A stretch of 64,000 nucleotides of DNA from positions 7,874,001 to 7,938,000 of the forward strand of contig JBBMOL010000012.1 of assembly GCA_037954665.1 (NCBI GenBank), read 5' to 3'. The notes beneath the pieces were generated by a model, which was given only the letters and a program-made list of their open reading frames with translations, made no database searches and had not been told where the DNA came from. Source of the DNA: Laguncularia racemosa (lineage: Eukaryota; Streptophyta; Magnoliopsida; Myrtales; Combretaceae). The first letter of the stretch is position 1, and every line of letters begins with the position of its first letter. A program made the position numbers and the translations under genes. Shown piece by piece: positions 11,246-24,243 of this stretch.

Positions 11246-12479
11246 CTTAAATGTATTAAATACCTTGGATTTGAAGGGATTGACCATACTTAACACAAAA
11301 ATGTAGGTTTGGTTATGTAGATATCTCATTTTGGCCCCTTGTTATTTTATTTTATTTTTTGATGGGTTGGGTTTATAAATAAAGTAAAAATGGAAAAATA
11401 AATAAATAATGCAAAAAAATGAAAAATATGAAAAAGAGAATAGAAATATCATTTTAAGCTAAAAATAAAATTAGAAAATGTAAGCCATGGCTAACCTCAT
11501 GTCCAACCCATTTAAATAAAATCCATCCCAAGCATTCAATTTTATTAAATAAATTTTTTATGCACTAAAACTTAAGAAAAAGTTATGGTTTAGTTGGTTA
11601 GGATCATGGCCATGCACATATGTTGTGGTCTAGAGGTTAGGGATAAGTGGGTACATGATGAGTAGGGTATGAGGCCTTACTCTTTTTTACTCTATAAGAT
11701 ACTAGTTCTTAAATTTTGGAATTAGAACTTACTTTGTAGTATCCTAAAACCACCTAGTACCCTGTAAAATCTTCCCATTTTTTAAAAAAAATGTAATTTT
11801 GGTTATGTTCCCTTTTTTAATGCTAAAAGATTGATTTTCAAATAATATATGGAACTTGAATGTTAAGTGGCACCCTTAGTAAAACAATTGAATGGAAAAT
11901 GCATCTAAATGCATACATGAAAGAAAAGAAGATATACTCTGACACTGTAACGAACAACAGAACAAGATTATAATCCTAATGGTAACTCCCACTCACACAT
12001 TATACTCCAAATACAAGAGAGAGTAGGCATTACAAATAAAAAACAATTAACTTAATCAACAAATGAAATATTTCAAAAAATATCCATGTAGATGTATGAA
12101 CATGTAACCTCCAGGGATGCATAATTGAGTGCTAAACAAAGAGCAAGACCTACTCAATCCTCTTAACATAACTAGAGATAAATTTGAAAAACACCATGAC
12201 AATCATTTAGGAAATTAAAGAAATACATGTTTTTTTCAAAATAAAAAGTTTCAAACAACTAACATAGGTTATAATGCTACAAAACAAAAGTAACAAATAA
12301 CATATTTATGTCTTCAATCTTCACAATGCAATTTGCTTTCCTTTTAATTAATATCGAAATTGTCTTCAATGGAATTTGTCTCTACAAGGTAAAGAAAATA
12401 CTGAGATAAAAGATCAGTAACATGAAATAGAGAATGATGCAATAAACTTAAATAGTTAATACAAGAAAAAATAAATAAA
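11246..12479. other. AT-rich intergenic stretch, nothing recognised
   Basis: There is no open frame of note and no transposon signature that I can name. Several A/T homopolymer runs are present. It separates the Ty3-gypsy gag relic from the hAT relic. Confidence 0.4.
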
Positions 12480-14480
12480 TATTAATATAAGGATTGTACT
12501 TCATATTTTTCAACATTGTCTAAGTACTCATCCACAAAAATTGACTTTGGACCATTTCTCAACCAATCTCGTGCATATACCAAGCACTAACTAACCCTTA
12601 GTATCAAAGAACTAGAAAATTGATCAAGAACATGACCAAAAATGCTAAATACAGACTTTGATGCAGCAATCGATATAGGATTAGGCAAAATGTCCCTTGC
12701 CATTCGAGAAAGAACTCTAAATTTTGAGCCATTGACTTTCTACTAAGCTAAAATGTCAAAATAATCTTTTTTTTAAGTTGTTGCTCTAAATATTGATTCA
12801 ACTTAGATTTATATACATCACTTTCCTTTGCTTCCATAAATTTTTCAAAGCCATATTTAAGTTTCCTAGGAGGATCATCCAAAACACGAATATCATCATC
12901 GCCCATAACTTGATCCTCCTCCATTTCCATATCATGCAAGGTTTAAGAACTTTGTTCCATAGGATACTTAAGGGAATGTTCATAAAGCTCAAACAATAAA
13001 ACAATCACATTCTTCATATTCTTAAGCATTGCTTCTACTTCCTCATCATCATTACCATAAATCTCTTTGTATCAATGTTTCACAAAGTGCAATTTAAACC
13101 TAAGATCTAACATAACAACAACTAGCACCATAAATTTTGTTTTATTAGCACTTCCATAATATTTGAATTTTTTTTCGCTCATTTTTCTTGTCATTGATTG
13201 AAGAGAAGGATCAAGATTAGTCTCCCAATAATTTAAAATGTCAAAATGCCAAAAAAAATCATAAAAATAAGAGTTAGATGTAACATACAATGATCTCGAT
13301 ATCCTTTTTGTCATCTCATAGAATTTTCTCAAAAATTTAGACAAGACGCTAATATTTTCCCTATCAATACACAAAGGGATATCATTACTAAGCTTAATCA
13401 TGAATGATGGGTCCTTATCTTCTAATCTTTGGAAAGCTTTCTTAAACATAAGGGCTATTTCCAACATAAGACATGTGGAGTTCCTTCTAATGGAAATATC
13501 TAAACACGCAAATCCTTTATAGCAATTCTTTCATCGCCAATGCATGATTGGGATCATTAAGCACTAGTAAGTGACCTTTTCACATATCTTATATCACTTT
13601 TAATTCCATCTATAGAAGCCTAAATTTTAGTTAACCCATTCTTCACAATCAAGTTTAATATATATGAGTAGCACATTTCATTTGGAAGAACTCCCCATTT
13701 AACATGAGCAAACCATCACGTTTATACCTTTCTTTCAAGTATTTCAAACTAGTGTCATTTGAAGAAGCATTATCAACAGTAATTGTAGAAATCTTTTCTT
13801 CTAGCCTCCATTCATGTATACATTTCTCTATCATTTTGCCAATATCTTACCCTTGTGACTAGGCATGACATTAAAATTAGTGATCCTCTTATACAATGTC
13901 CATATATCATCAACAAAATGTGCAGTGAGACATAAATAACCAAGGTTTTGTATGGAACTCCAAATATTAGTTGTGAAAGCAATTCGGATTTTATATTTTA
14001 ATCTCTCCATCCATTGGGCCTTTTCATGAACATAAAGCTTCATGCAATCTTTAACTACAGTAAAACGTGATGATGCTTAAACATTGGTTGTACTACACCA
14101 ATAAAGTCTCTAAATCCTTCACGCTCAACAATAGAGAATGGTTGTTCATCAATAATAACCATTCGAGCAAGCGTACGTCTACAACATTCTTAGTCAAACT
14201 TCTAAGGCATAAGATTGCCAGTATCATCATTAGTTGAATCCCCTTACCTTTTTTAAATGATGTAAGGAGCTTTTGCTTTTTATCTTTATTGTTAGGATAC
14301 TAAAGACATGCATTTTGATGCTTTAACATAAAAGTACCACACAATAATCTTACTAAAATGCACCCAAGCAGGTGAATTTTTGTTTTTCTTGCAATGTACT
14401 TAGGATGTAGAATCATTGGTTGTTAATGCAAGTGCCCCGCTTGAACTTGGAGCATTATTTGTCTTCCCCTTGCTTTCCAT
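12480..14480 (-). pseudogene. hAT-family transposase pseudogene (BED finger, RICESLEEPER-like)
   Basis: Minus-strand pieces appear in the right order for an Ac-like hAT transposase. About 14470-14290 resembles the BED-finger end (a CKKNKNSPAWVHF stretch). About 14165-14060 gives EQPFSIVEREGFRDFI. 14043-13831 gives WMERLKYKIRIAFTTNIWSS and GYLCLTAHFVDD, the catalytic-domain start. 13467-13072 gives SKFLRKFYEMTKRISRS and MLDLRFKLHFVKH. About 12740-12490 gives the C-terminal dimerisation block with FRVLSRMARDILPNPIS, DWLRNG and VDEYLDNVEKYE. Frameshifts and stops separate the pieces, so it is dead. I could not fix terminal inverted repeats or an 8-bp target duplication. Confidence 0.75.
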
Positions 14481-17400
14481 TTTTACTCTAAAAACACCAT
14501 AGTACAGGAGAGAAAAAAGGTATTATAAACCAAAATCTCAAAAAATTTGTCTTCACACATTAACACTATATAGTGAATGAATTCTAAACATAGCAAGAAG
14601 CTTTGTCCTATTGTTATATGCATGTAAAACAAGAACCCTTCTATACATTACATACACATATTGAAATATAAAGATATAATTCAGATCAAGTGATTTGTTC
14701 ACCAGATATCAGTAAAATCAAGAAAACTAATTATAGTAGAGTAGCTACGGTTGACACTTAAGCCATGAGTGAAGGAAACTTTTCTTATGGCTTTGGTGGA
14801 TAAAAAATTATAGAGAGCGAGTCAGGTTTTCAGCTTGCAAGATGGGCAAGCTTCCAGTTTGTGCTATTGATCTTGAATGGCGTGTGGATATCTTTACCTT
14901 TTGATCTCATGGCTAGACATATATAGTGGATGTATGTGATTTTGGGCAATATGGTCGTAATTTCACTTTTGCAAGACCTATGATTTCTTGATATGATTTA
15001 CAAGGTAAAAGAAAGTTTGATGCTAGTCCAATCAAGCTAAAAACAAAGCAATCAAATTCACTGCACAAGACTTCCTCAATTGAACCACATTAGAATGTCG
15101 TTGTGAGAGGTTCTAGAAACAAAAATGAAATGGGGGTTATAGCCACAAAATCAATGATCAATATGCCTAAAATGCAATACTTAACTATAATTTCTTTAAT
15201 AAAAGCCTCAATGCTCATTAGTGGTAGCTTAACTGATGGAAAGCACAAAACATGCAAACAATATCCTAGCAATAGCATTGCAAGATCACAATGCAAGATA
15301 TATCCAAGAAAAAAGAGATGAATTTGCAAATTTTTTCTTTCACAATTGATATTCCTAAAATTTTAGAAAGCACAAAATAGAATGACTAGTTTTAGTGATA
15401 ATTAACCTATAATTAAATCACACACATAGTTTTGAAAAGAATAGATGCAAAAAAGAAAAAGAAAAAATTATAAAAAAGAAAATTGCAAGGTATGAAGACT
15501 CTGTAGAAAATTTATTAAACAATATGCCTTTACAAGTTAAGCAGCATAGATTTGCTAGTACCTGACATGGTTTAGAGAGGTATAAAAGCTCTTTGGATAA
15601 AAGATGGAAATAAAAAAAGAAGCAATAATAACTTTTTTGATGTACTAAATTTTAATACAGGTAATAATATTTTGATCGTCCCATAAATCTATAACAACTA
15701 ACCAATATAAGAAATATATCACAACTTGTTTGTACTAATGGGATCTCCCTGTATTTGAAGCATATTATATGCAAATGTCCATTTCTTTGTATGCACTAGT
15801 ATACTTTAAAGCTCACAAAGTTTTAGTTATGTAAATATAGACATTCCACAAATCACATTTTAATATGTATAGTTGATATTTACTTCAAGCTTTATTGTAG
15901 CAATAGCAAAGCAAGATACATCTAAGGCATTTTGTTTTGATAGATGATACAAACATAACCTTCTAAATCATCATCGATTCCTTACTAACAAGAAATTAAG
16001 AATATAAAATCTACAATATACATACCCACATCCACATAGGCAAAACCACAAGAGAACATCATAAATTAATTAGAATTACACCCTATTTTATAACAATGCC
16101 CACTTGATTAATCGAATAACAATTAAAGGTAGATTGGATATAATCTATGCAACAAAAGTTGTGGCATTCAAGCCAGCATCATAAACCTAAATAACCCCAT
16201 TTAAACCTAATTTCATGATTTTTCAACTTCACTTGATGATGACTCCTATTGTCTAAATTAAAAAAAAAAAAATTATTTTTCTTTAATTTTATTGTTGAGT
16301 AACTTATGTTAAAAGGGCTTATATAGGTTGAATTAAAAAAAAAAAAAACAAATTCAAGGCTTTAAAAGCTAAAATTGAATTGGATGCATGAGGTTACATG
16401 CATTTTTAGTTGACTTCATAAGAATGAAATAGAATAGCTATTCATTTTTTATAAACCTATTCCTATATTTGGTTGGTGGAGTCATTATTCTATAGAATTG
16501 CAATTGTTAGAAAATGAGAAATTGCAATCTCTTCATAGGATGAAAAGGACATGAATAACTTTTTTTTTTTTTTGAGGGAGGTGGGGAGGGGAGGGAGTGG
16601 TGCGCATAGTGTCATAGCTACCCATGAGATCTTAAAGGTGAAATACTATACTACAACTCAAGAGGGGGGGTTGAATTGAGTTTTATTGCGATTTTAGCTA
16701 AATTTTTGAAACAACTAAGTTAATAATCAATGATAAATATAACAAATAATGTGTAGAAAAATAAAAGGGATAAGGATAGAGAATTCAAGTCTGCGAGTTA
16801 AGGTGGAGTTCAGACTACTCTTTGCTCTTTATAAACACACAATACTTCTAATTGAAAACTTTATACAGCACTCTATTAATCACAATCGCAATAGCTTAAG
16901 GAGCCTATACACACCAATATCATACAAGTACAAATTTCTAGTATAGTGCACTCTCTCATAAATAAGCAAATGATGCACACTTTTGCATTATACTTAGGGT
17001 TTACAAATTTAGCAATTTATGAGTATAAATACAAAGTGAATGAGTGAGAAGAAGACAAGTTGATATATTACTAGTAAGAGCTCTTTCTAGCTATATTCAA
17101 TTCATATTGAATAGTAATTATAAGCTTGGCCAATCTCTTTTCATTTGCATTAAATATAGGGCAACGACTATTTTTGCCCGAGTGGCCGATTGGGTAGATA
17201 AGCTACTGTTCGGTCAATGTCCAAGTTGTGGACTAATTTGGGATTTTTGTCTCCTAATGGAAAAGGCCCACTCATTGGTTGCCACACATTTTTATCAGTT
17301 GGTCAATATCCTCTGAACAAGTTCGAAAAGCTTGCAAGCCTACACAAAATTCTCGAAACACACGTACATATTCATATCTATTCACAAGCACAATTCCATT

Positions 17401-17731
17401 TCATTCAATGCTCAAATCAATTATCTCTAATCACCCAACAAATATTTAACACAAAATGAAGTTTGATTTTGTCGAGTTATCTCAACTTGTTATGCCAAGT
17501 TTTGCCTCATCAAAATCCTTCAATCTATTAGTTCAATAAAAAAAAATTAAAAGAAATGATTATTACTTCTTTGTTCTATTCTTTTAACGATTGCAATTAT
17601 ACTCTTTTATCTTATTTTATTATGCAAACCAAATATGTCATAAGGGATTTACTGTCTACGCTCCAAGCAAGTTACAACACTTGAAAAGGCTACATTTGAC
17701 TACAAGTACAAATTGTAGCATCTAAAATGTC
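14481..17731. other. Gene-free AT-rich stretch
   Basis: Only short frames without family motifs are present. A G-rich run at 16573-16602 (four or more G-tracts) is the only strong local compositional signal. No LTR, TIR or coding signature was recognised, so this is probably heavily decayed repeat DNA. Confidence 0.4.
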
Positions 17732-17736
17732 CATCC

Positions 17737-18409
17737 TGTTAAGAAAAAGATCCGTATTTTTTCTCTTGCCTGTGCAATTCACAATTGAAACAAACAACAA
17801 AATAATAAGATGCGAAAATAAAAACAATAAACACCAAGGATTTACGTGGAAAACCCCAATTTGGGAAAAAACCACGGGATCGCCGCACACAAATTCTTCC
17901 ACTATCAAAGTAATGGGTTACACTTCTTCACTAGTCTTACTAGTGTATTACTCAATCTCACCATAAACCGGTGGATCAAATACAATTGATTTCCATCTCT
18001 AGAACTCTCTCTAGGTTTAGGAATCACCTCTTTGTGTTTCTCACTCTTGTGTTTTCGTTTTTCTAACACACACCACACAAAGGAATACCACTATATATAT
18101 ATATAGTTCTACCTACCAAAAAATAGATAGCTAACTTAGGACTTACGCCAGCACAAAGGCCGGCGGCCTTGAACTCCAACGCCGACAGCCTTTAGCCAGT
18201 GTTCAATGGAAAAACAATAACAACAACAATTTGTTGTTAAAGGCCGGCAGCATATATATTATAGGTCGGCGGCCTTAAGCCTGCCTAGGCCTAATTTCGC
18301 TTGATTTCGACGATTTCCTTCAAGCTTAACATTCTTTCATCCAAGTATACTTCATATACTTAGGATACCCTTGGTATAGATCCATATATGTTGGATTTAT
18401 ACCCCAACA
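17737..18409 (-). mobile_element. Solo LTR, Copia-like, with 5-bp target duplication
   Basis: A 673-bp unit begins TGTTAAG and ends CCCAACA on the plus strand, so both ends carry the TGTT..AACA inverted termini. It is flanked on both sides by CATCC (17732-17736 and 18410-18414), a perfect 5-bp target duplication. On the minus strand it starts TGTTGGGGTATAAATCC. The stretch around 17840-17885, read on the minus strand, contains TTGGGGTTTTCCACGTAAAT, which I recall as common near the 3' end of plant Copia LTRs, so minus orientation is inferred. No internal coding region remains. LTR-LTR recombination is the usual route to such a structure. Confidence 0.8.
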
Positions 18410-18657
18410 CATCCTTAAGAGAGTTTTAAGAAAAGAAGAGAGGATAAGTAAATCACATGAATTGAGAATTTACTAAAAACATTCTCAATAACCAATGCTA
18501 TTCTATCTCTAGCTCGGACCTTAAACTAACTTAACATTGGTATGGAATGCGACAAGCCGATATTGGGCCTCATCACCTTGTTCGTAAATAAAGACGGGCC
18601 AACAGAGCCGAATATAGAAAAGCCCGAGGAAAATTCTGAAATCCTTGCACTGCATAC

Positions 18658-18742
18658 TGGTCCAGTGCAGAATATCCATGAATATGGATGTTTTATTAGG
18701 TAACTGCAATATTGGACAATGGTCCAGTGCAGAATATCCATG
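18658..18742. repeat. 23-bp direct repeat downstream of SCPL29
   Basis: The 23-base sequence starting TGGTCCAGTGCAG and ending ATCCATG occurs at 18658-18680 and again at 18720-18742 without mismatch. It lies 180-270 bases beyond the SCPL29 stop, probably in or just after its 3' untranslated region. No function is assigned. Confidence 0.75.
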
Positions 18743-18926
18743 CATGAATCTATCGCCAGCTTAGTAAAACACACCACCTAGTTTTTGGCATAGGAAATTG
18801 AATGTACACTTCCCATTATTAGTGGAATGTGTTTGGCATTTTAATCTGCTGATACGAAATAGGCGTAAATAGCACCCTCACGAGTCATGGTTCTAGGATA
18901 CATGACCACGGAAGCAATGAGAAACT

Positions 18927-21900
18927 TCAAGAATCAGTAACTAGTTTAATTGTTGGCATTGAGGTCCCTTCGCTGAGTTGTTCAAGTGTTGGCAGGGAGG
19001 TTCCTGCTAAAAAGGCCTTGATGAGTGCTAGAGCAAGTGCTGGTCTGTGCAAGGGGACTTCATGGCCTGCTCCCCTCACAGATACAAATGTCAATCCAGC
19101 GTATTCCTGGGTCCATCCTCCTACCTGTGAAAACAAAGTATTTTTATTTTAGCAAATTGTAGACTAGTTGTGACTTTACTTGAAAGAAAAAGTATGACAA
19201 AGACTTGAGCATATTCTTTGAAAGTGAATTACCTGCCCCCAATCATACCAGGCACGCCAAGGCTTCACTATGGGAAGATGCAAAGAGTCTATAGTGTAGC
19301 GGGTAGATGTGACTGGTATAACAGCATCAGTATCACCACTAAAATATAAAAACAGCGAAATGATTCAGGATCATCAATTGTAATATGAAAATGAAAAGAA
19401 AATCAGAGAATTTCAGGGTAGAGTTAAGAATTCAAATGCAACTCACAACCTCAATACATCATTCGCTTAATGTGTAGCTTAGTGGGACCACCTATTTTAT
19501 CAAACTTCCTCCACTGAATTTTTTATAACAAAGAAAAATGTGTAGGAAGTGGTGGTATGTGGATGCTTGGGGCCATTGGTGGACAACTAAACAAAAGAGG
19601 TATTAAAATGGAAAAAATGGATCACTTTTCTTAATTCTTAGTCACTTTCAATAAGGACATTAAACAACAATATCTACTATTGTCTCCTACTGTCCCTTCT
19701 ACCACCACCAACACCTACCATAAAAAGCTACTATTAACAACTGTTATTGATCAATGGCCATTATCAAGTACTAGATGGCAACACTTTGAATAGTTTGAAG
19801 AATATTTTCTGCAAAACAAATGCACCCCATAAGTATCTGCTCGAACACATATGTTCAGGTCATGCTGAGAAGTTGCCTTTTTTTAAAAGCTTAAGAGCTT
19901 TCCTATGCCCTCAGAGCCTCCACAATCTGGCCATTATCTAATATGAATGAATGAGCAGTTCCAAGTTGAGAATTTACGGTGACGGCCACAGAGAAAATAG
20001 TCAAAACATGAAGGGATCTACAGTAGATGATGAAGATTAAGGTTAACTTGTCTGGTTCTGGTCAATGGAATCCATGAGCCAAATTTAAAAAAAAAAATAG
20101 AAAATATATTTTATTAAAAAAAAAAAAACCTTCCTCCACTTTTAGCCATGCCAATCATGTTGAGTCACAGAAATTCACATGAAAACGTGGAGGTATATAT
20201 GGAACATTTGCTCCTACAGTAGTTGGTAGCTTATATAATGTCATTCATAGCAGTACATATCTTGTTTATTAGACACAGCAAAGTGTTTAATGAATCCTAA
20301 AGAACTCTTATGCACAGATTATGCTAGATGGTGGCAAGTAGTATGTGACAAAAAAAGAGCTACACAATGGGCAGGTTTAAGCAATCCACTGATTTGATAA
20401 AGACCTGAACATCCATATGCGAAGTCCTTCATGAATAAGCTCACGGTATATGTCCAGAACTGTCCGAGGTGAATCCTTCCAATTCTCACCTACAAGATCA
20501 CTGCAAAACAGGAAGAAGCATTATTGTATTACTAGGAATCTGGTGCATACAGAATGAAAAATCCGCATGAAAGAAAAGGTTTTGAAGGCCTACTGGAGCC
20601 ACAAGTTTTGAAGCACAAGAATCCTCTAGTAAATAGAAAAATAGTGTGCGAATACAAGGATATATCGGATTTTATTATGGGGTTTGCATATAAGAGTGAA
20701 CCTATTATAATAATTGTACTCTTTGACAATAAGAAGCAGCTTATGGGTAAAATACCATAAGACATCATTAATCCAAGAATTTTAAAATACTTGCCACATT
20801 CTATCATGTACTATTAGATACAGGTAAGGAATTGGTGGTAGTATCCAAGCATAATGATGCACAGATATGATACAAGAGCCTATAGTTACAGAGCATGTAA
20901 GCTGACAATAAGCTATCTAATAAATTGTTCTTGAGAGGGCACTGCATTTAAAGAATGACTTTTCAACTCAGAGAAACATGTCTGGGAGAGTTCTACAGTT
21001 TATGGAAATAGCAAGACCATCACTGTCAGTTACGTCAGCAACATAATTATGTTATGGAGAAGCTGAAAAAGTGGAGAGAGCTTGAAGTTTGTCTTATTTA
21101 TATTTGATGTTTGCATTGCAAACATTACATTTAACCAGACTAGGTTTAGCATGTGTTTGATCTTAACTTCAGCATTGCAAATGACTACCTAATTCTGAAG
21201 ATCAGTACCTGCAGGTATCCCATTTAACTGGTGCAAATTCCTTGTTAACATGAAGTGCCCTCTGGACCTCAGGATGGTTAAAGTATTTTCTTGAGTACTT
21301 TTCTGTGCATGGATCATACTTCTCGTTGACATGACCGACCACCTAGAAACGCATACACATGTAAACTGAACTATCAAACATTTTGAGAAGTAAAATAGAG
21401 TTAAAAGTTGCTCTTCCCTCAGGATGGAGCAATAACCCAAGCAATTTTCCTTGGCTATTCATAAAGCAATACCTATTTACGTGACATCAAAGATCTGCAT
21501 TATTTCCTATCAAAACCTTGATAACTTCATGAAGAATTATGGTAGGCTCACTATCCAGATGAGTGGATGTGGTCAAGTTGGACAGTGTTTTATATGCACA
21601 TAATTCCAGTCACATTTCAACGAATACTTAGGAGGCTATAGTTAAAATATGGTAACATGAAACAGAGTTATCCCTCACCAAATTTCACCTTTGCATTTAT
21701 CTTTGTCATCTTCATGAAATCAGATGAGGATGAGGAACGAAAAAGCTTTTAAGTAGTTGAATTTCAACTTAACCTATGAAACCTCTGTGGAAGCTTATAG
21801 ATGCATCACCACGAAGGCTTACTTTTCAACGTATTTGACAGAAGTTGACTCACTTTTTTAAGTAGTCTTTTTGGCAGAGTGGTATTGGCCCGGCAAGTAA

Positions 21901-24243
21901 GAGTGAATATGCTGTATGGGTCAATATTTCCAAGTTCATTGCTGGCAACTTCTAGAATGTCGTCACAGGCACTTGAGGTGTGTATAAATGACTGGAAATC
22001 ACAAAGAACATTCAGCAACTTGTATGTTTGGTCAGAAATCAAGCCTGCTGACCACATAAACTGGAAAACCCCCAGATGATCATGGTAATCATCAGTTAGA
22101 GCATTTCCCACCTGCATTTGATATGAATCTCTTAATCAGTCTCTCAAGAGATTCTAAAGTAAAGCTTAAACTCTATGGAAAAGATTGTGCACCATATAGC
22201 CCTTTATATTAATCACTTTTTCACCAGCTGCTTTGTTGTACTCTACAATAGCTTTACTAAGCTGGGGAACATAATGACCTACGATGACAAGACAATGGAA
22301 TTAGAACAAAAACTCATCAGCAGCATGGAGTGACATTTGATATATTTTATTGCATCGTTCAACCCCATATAAGTGTAGAAGCAGAACTTTGGTCTATTCA
22401 ACTTGAGAAAATCCCCAGCACTTGTATACCTGCATAGCTCTCTCCTGTGAGATAAAACTCCCTGCCTTTGAATTGGGGAAAGCGCTCAAACCAGTTCAGT
22501 AAAAATATCAAAGAGTCCTCAGCTGAAAAACAAATGCCAAACACAGGTGTTTGTTAACAAGCATATAAGAAAAGAAAAGCATCCAAGGAAACTTGACATA
22601 GTGGATCACTTTGTACCAGTCCGTTTATCTCCATTTGTCACAAAGTCTGAGGACGTGTTTGAATATGAAAAGCCAACACCAACAGGGGAATCAAGAAATA
22701 GAATGTTGGCAACTGCAAATTTATCAACAGATTAGGTCATACACGAAAGTACTCATATTCTTTTTTTCTTTTTTTGGCCTAAAAAAGTACTTTTATTCAG
22801 TGATATTGAATCAAGAAAAAACTATGAAAACAAGGAATTTGACAAGTGAGAGGTAGATAAAATTGAAAACCAACATATTATGAGAGACGTGGCAATATAT
22901 CTAAACCATCAGCTACCAGTATTGATGCATAAAAGATTATACCAAATTCCATAGATATATCATGATATCAAGTAATCATGTATACAATGCTCTCTTACTA
23001 AAATGCAGCATATGATTGCTGAGCATTCTAATTCAGAATGTGATATCACCATCTTGAACTCATGACAACACATTTCCAATGCATTGAAGTTGTTATTCTA
23101 TTCTTATTTATTAGATAGCATCTGACTGCATCTGACTTTGCTTGAGTAGTTTCAGTTCACTTTACTGGATTACGACTAATTTTAGAGAAGTGTAGCAAAA
23201 CCTCATTCGATGACCACAAATCTCACAGCATTCATGTTACCTTGATTCCAGGCACATGGGTTCAGATAAAGGGTCCTCCCATCTGATTTAATATGGAAAG
23301 GACCTATTTCTTCAGCCTCCCCATAAGCGATGGAGGAGCATCCAGGACCTGAAACAACATATCCATGGTCAGAAATGCATATTTGAATTGGTAATTGAAG
23401 ACTTACTTAAAAGCCACACGAGTTTACTGATAAGTTTGCTAAAAATAAACACTTAATGATAACATCCAATTACTGTTTTCTTTTCCATTTTGAGCAAAAA
23501 TATGCAGCCCAACAGAGTAACTAACTTCCATCAATACATGAAAGATCTCAAAGTCCCCCAACATATGAGAATCGAGTCTCAGTCTCAAGAGTCCATACAA
23601 GGACTCGCCTGATGGAAATGAAGCCCAAGTCTTGTTGATGATGTGTTGCTATAAAATATATCAAGAAACTCACACAGAATTTCATGGAAAATGCTCTATT
23701 CAAGGAAATTCTTTTCCTATGATACTTTCAACATATACTATAAATACAGCTAAACCATCACCTCCTACCACTGCTTACTCTCGGCTAGCAAAACTGATGT
23801 AATATGATAAAGAATTCAGACGTCTGAAGAATCAACATCAGCACCGATAACCATGCACCAAACCATCCAATAATCAAATTAGAGAAGTGCAAAAAGTCCC
23901 CCAAAGTAAGATAATAACAATAAAGGCAAAACTACTGCAAATTACAAAGCTGTTAACCAAATAGTAATAAAGTTTGACCTCCATTAAGCCAAAGCACAAG
24001 TGGCTTAGAATCAGGATCATCACCAGCTTCAAAGAACCAATAGAACAATGCCCTTCCATGCTCTTTATTAACAGTGACATACCCAGAATAATGCTGAAAG
24101 CTCACGTCGAAACCTAGACCTGGAAGGTCAACAACTCTATCAAGTTGCTGTTGAACAAGCGGGTCAACAGAATCACCCAAACCCAGATGAAGATTTACGA
24201 CAAAAATCAGAACTTTGATTGCACAAGTCCATCTTGGAATCAT
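18927..24243 (-). CDS. SCPL29: Serine carboxypeptidase-like protein, SCPL29 type
   Basis: Ten exons join in frame to a 479-residue protein: 24243-23979, 23348-23241, 22712-22617, 22522-22430, 22278-22193, 22111-21854, 21342-21209, 20500-20405, 19338-19233 and 19124-18927. ATG 24243 is the only in-frame ATG before the conserved part and opens a hydrophobic signal-like stretch (residues 8-22), so secretion or vacuolar entry is likely. S10-family landmarks are WLNGGPGCSS (85-94, oxyanion region), GESYAG with nucleophile Ser185, GDTDAVIP (380-387, catalytic Asp) and RGAGHEVP with His435, so the triad is complete. The AEDSL, DSPVGVGFSYSNTSSD and VGNALTDDYHDHLG segments and the C-terminal TDS match remembered Arabidopsis SCPL29. 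One oddity is NPCAWNQ, where relatives usually have Tyr for Cys. The substrate is unknown; S10 members are either carboxypeptidases or acyltransferases. Confidence 0.92.

Noticed and set aside
16573..16602. Promoter-like GC island
   Set aside because: It is only a short purine-rich G run in gene-free repeat DNA, with no coding sequence on either side.
18521..18777. Two overlapping minus-strand ORFs of 74 and 83 residues after SCPL29
   Set aside because: They arise from the 23-bp direct repeat in the SCPL29 3' flank and have no conserved motif.
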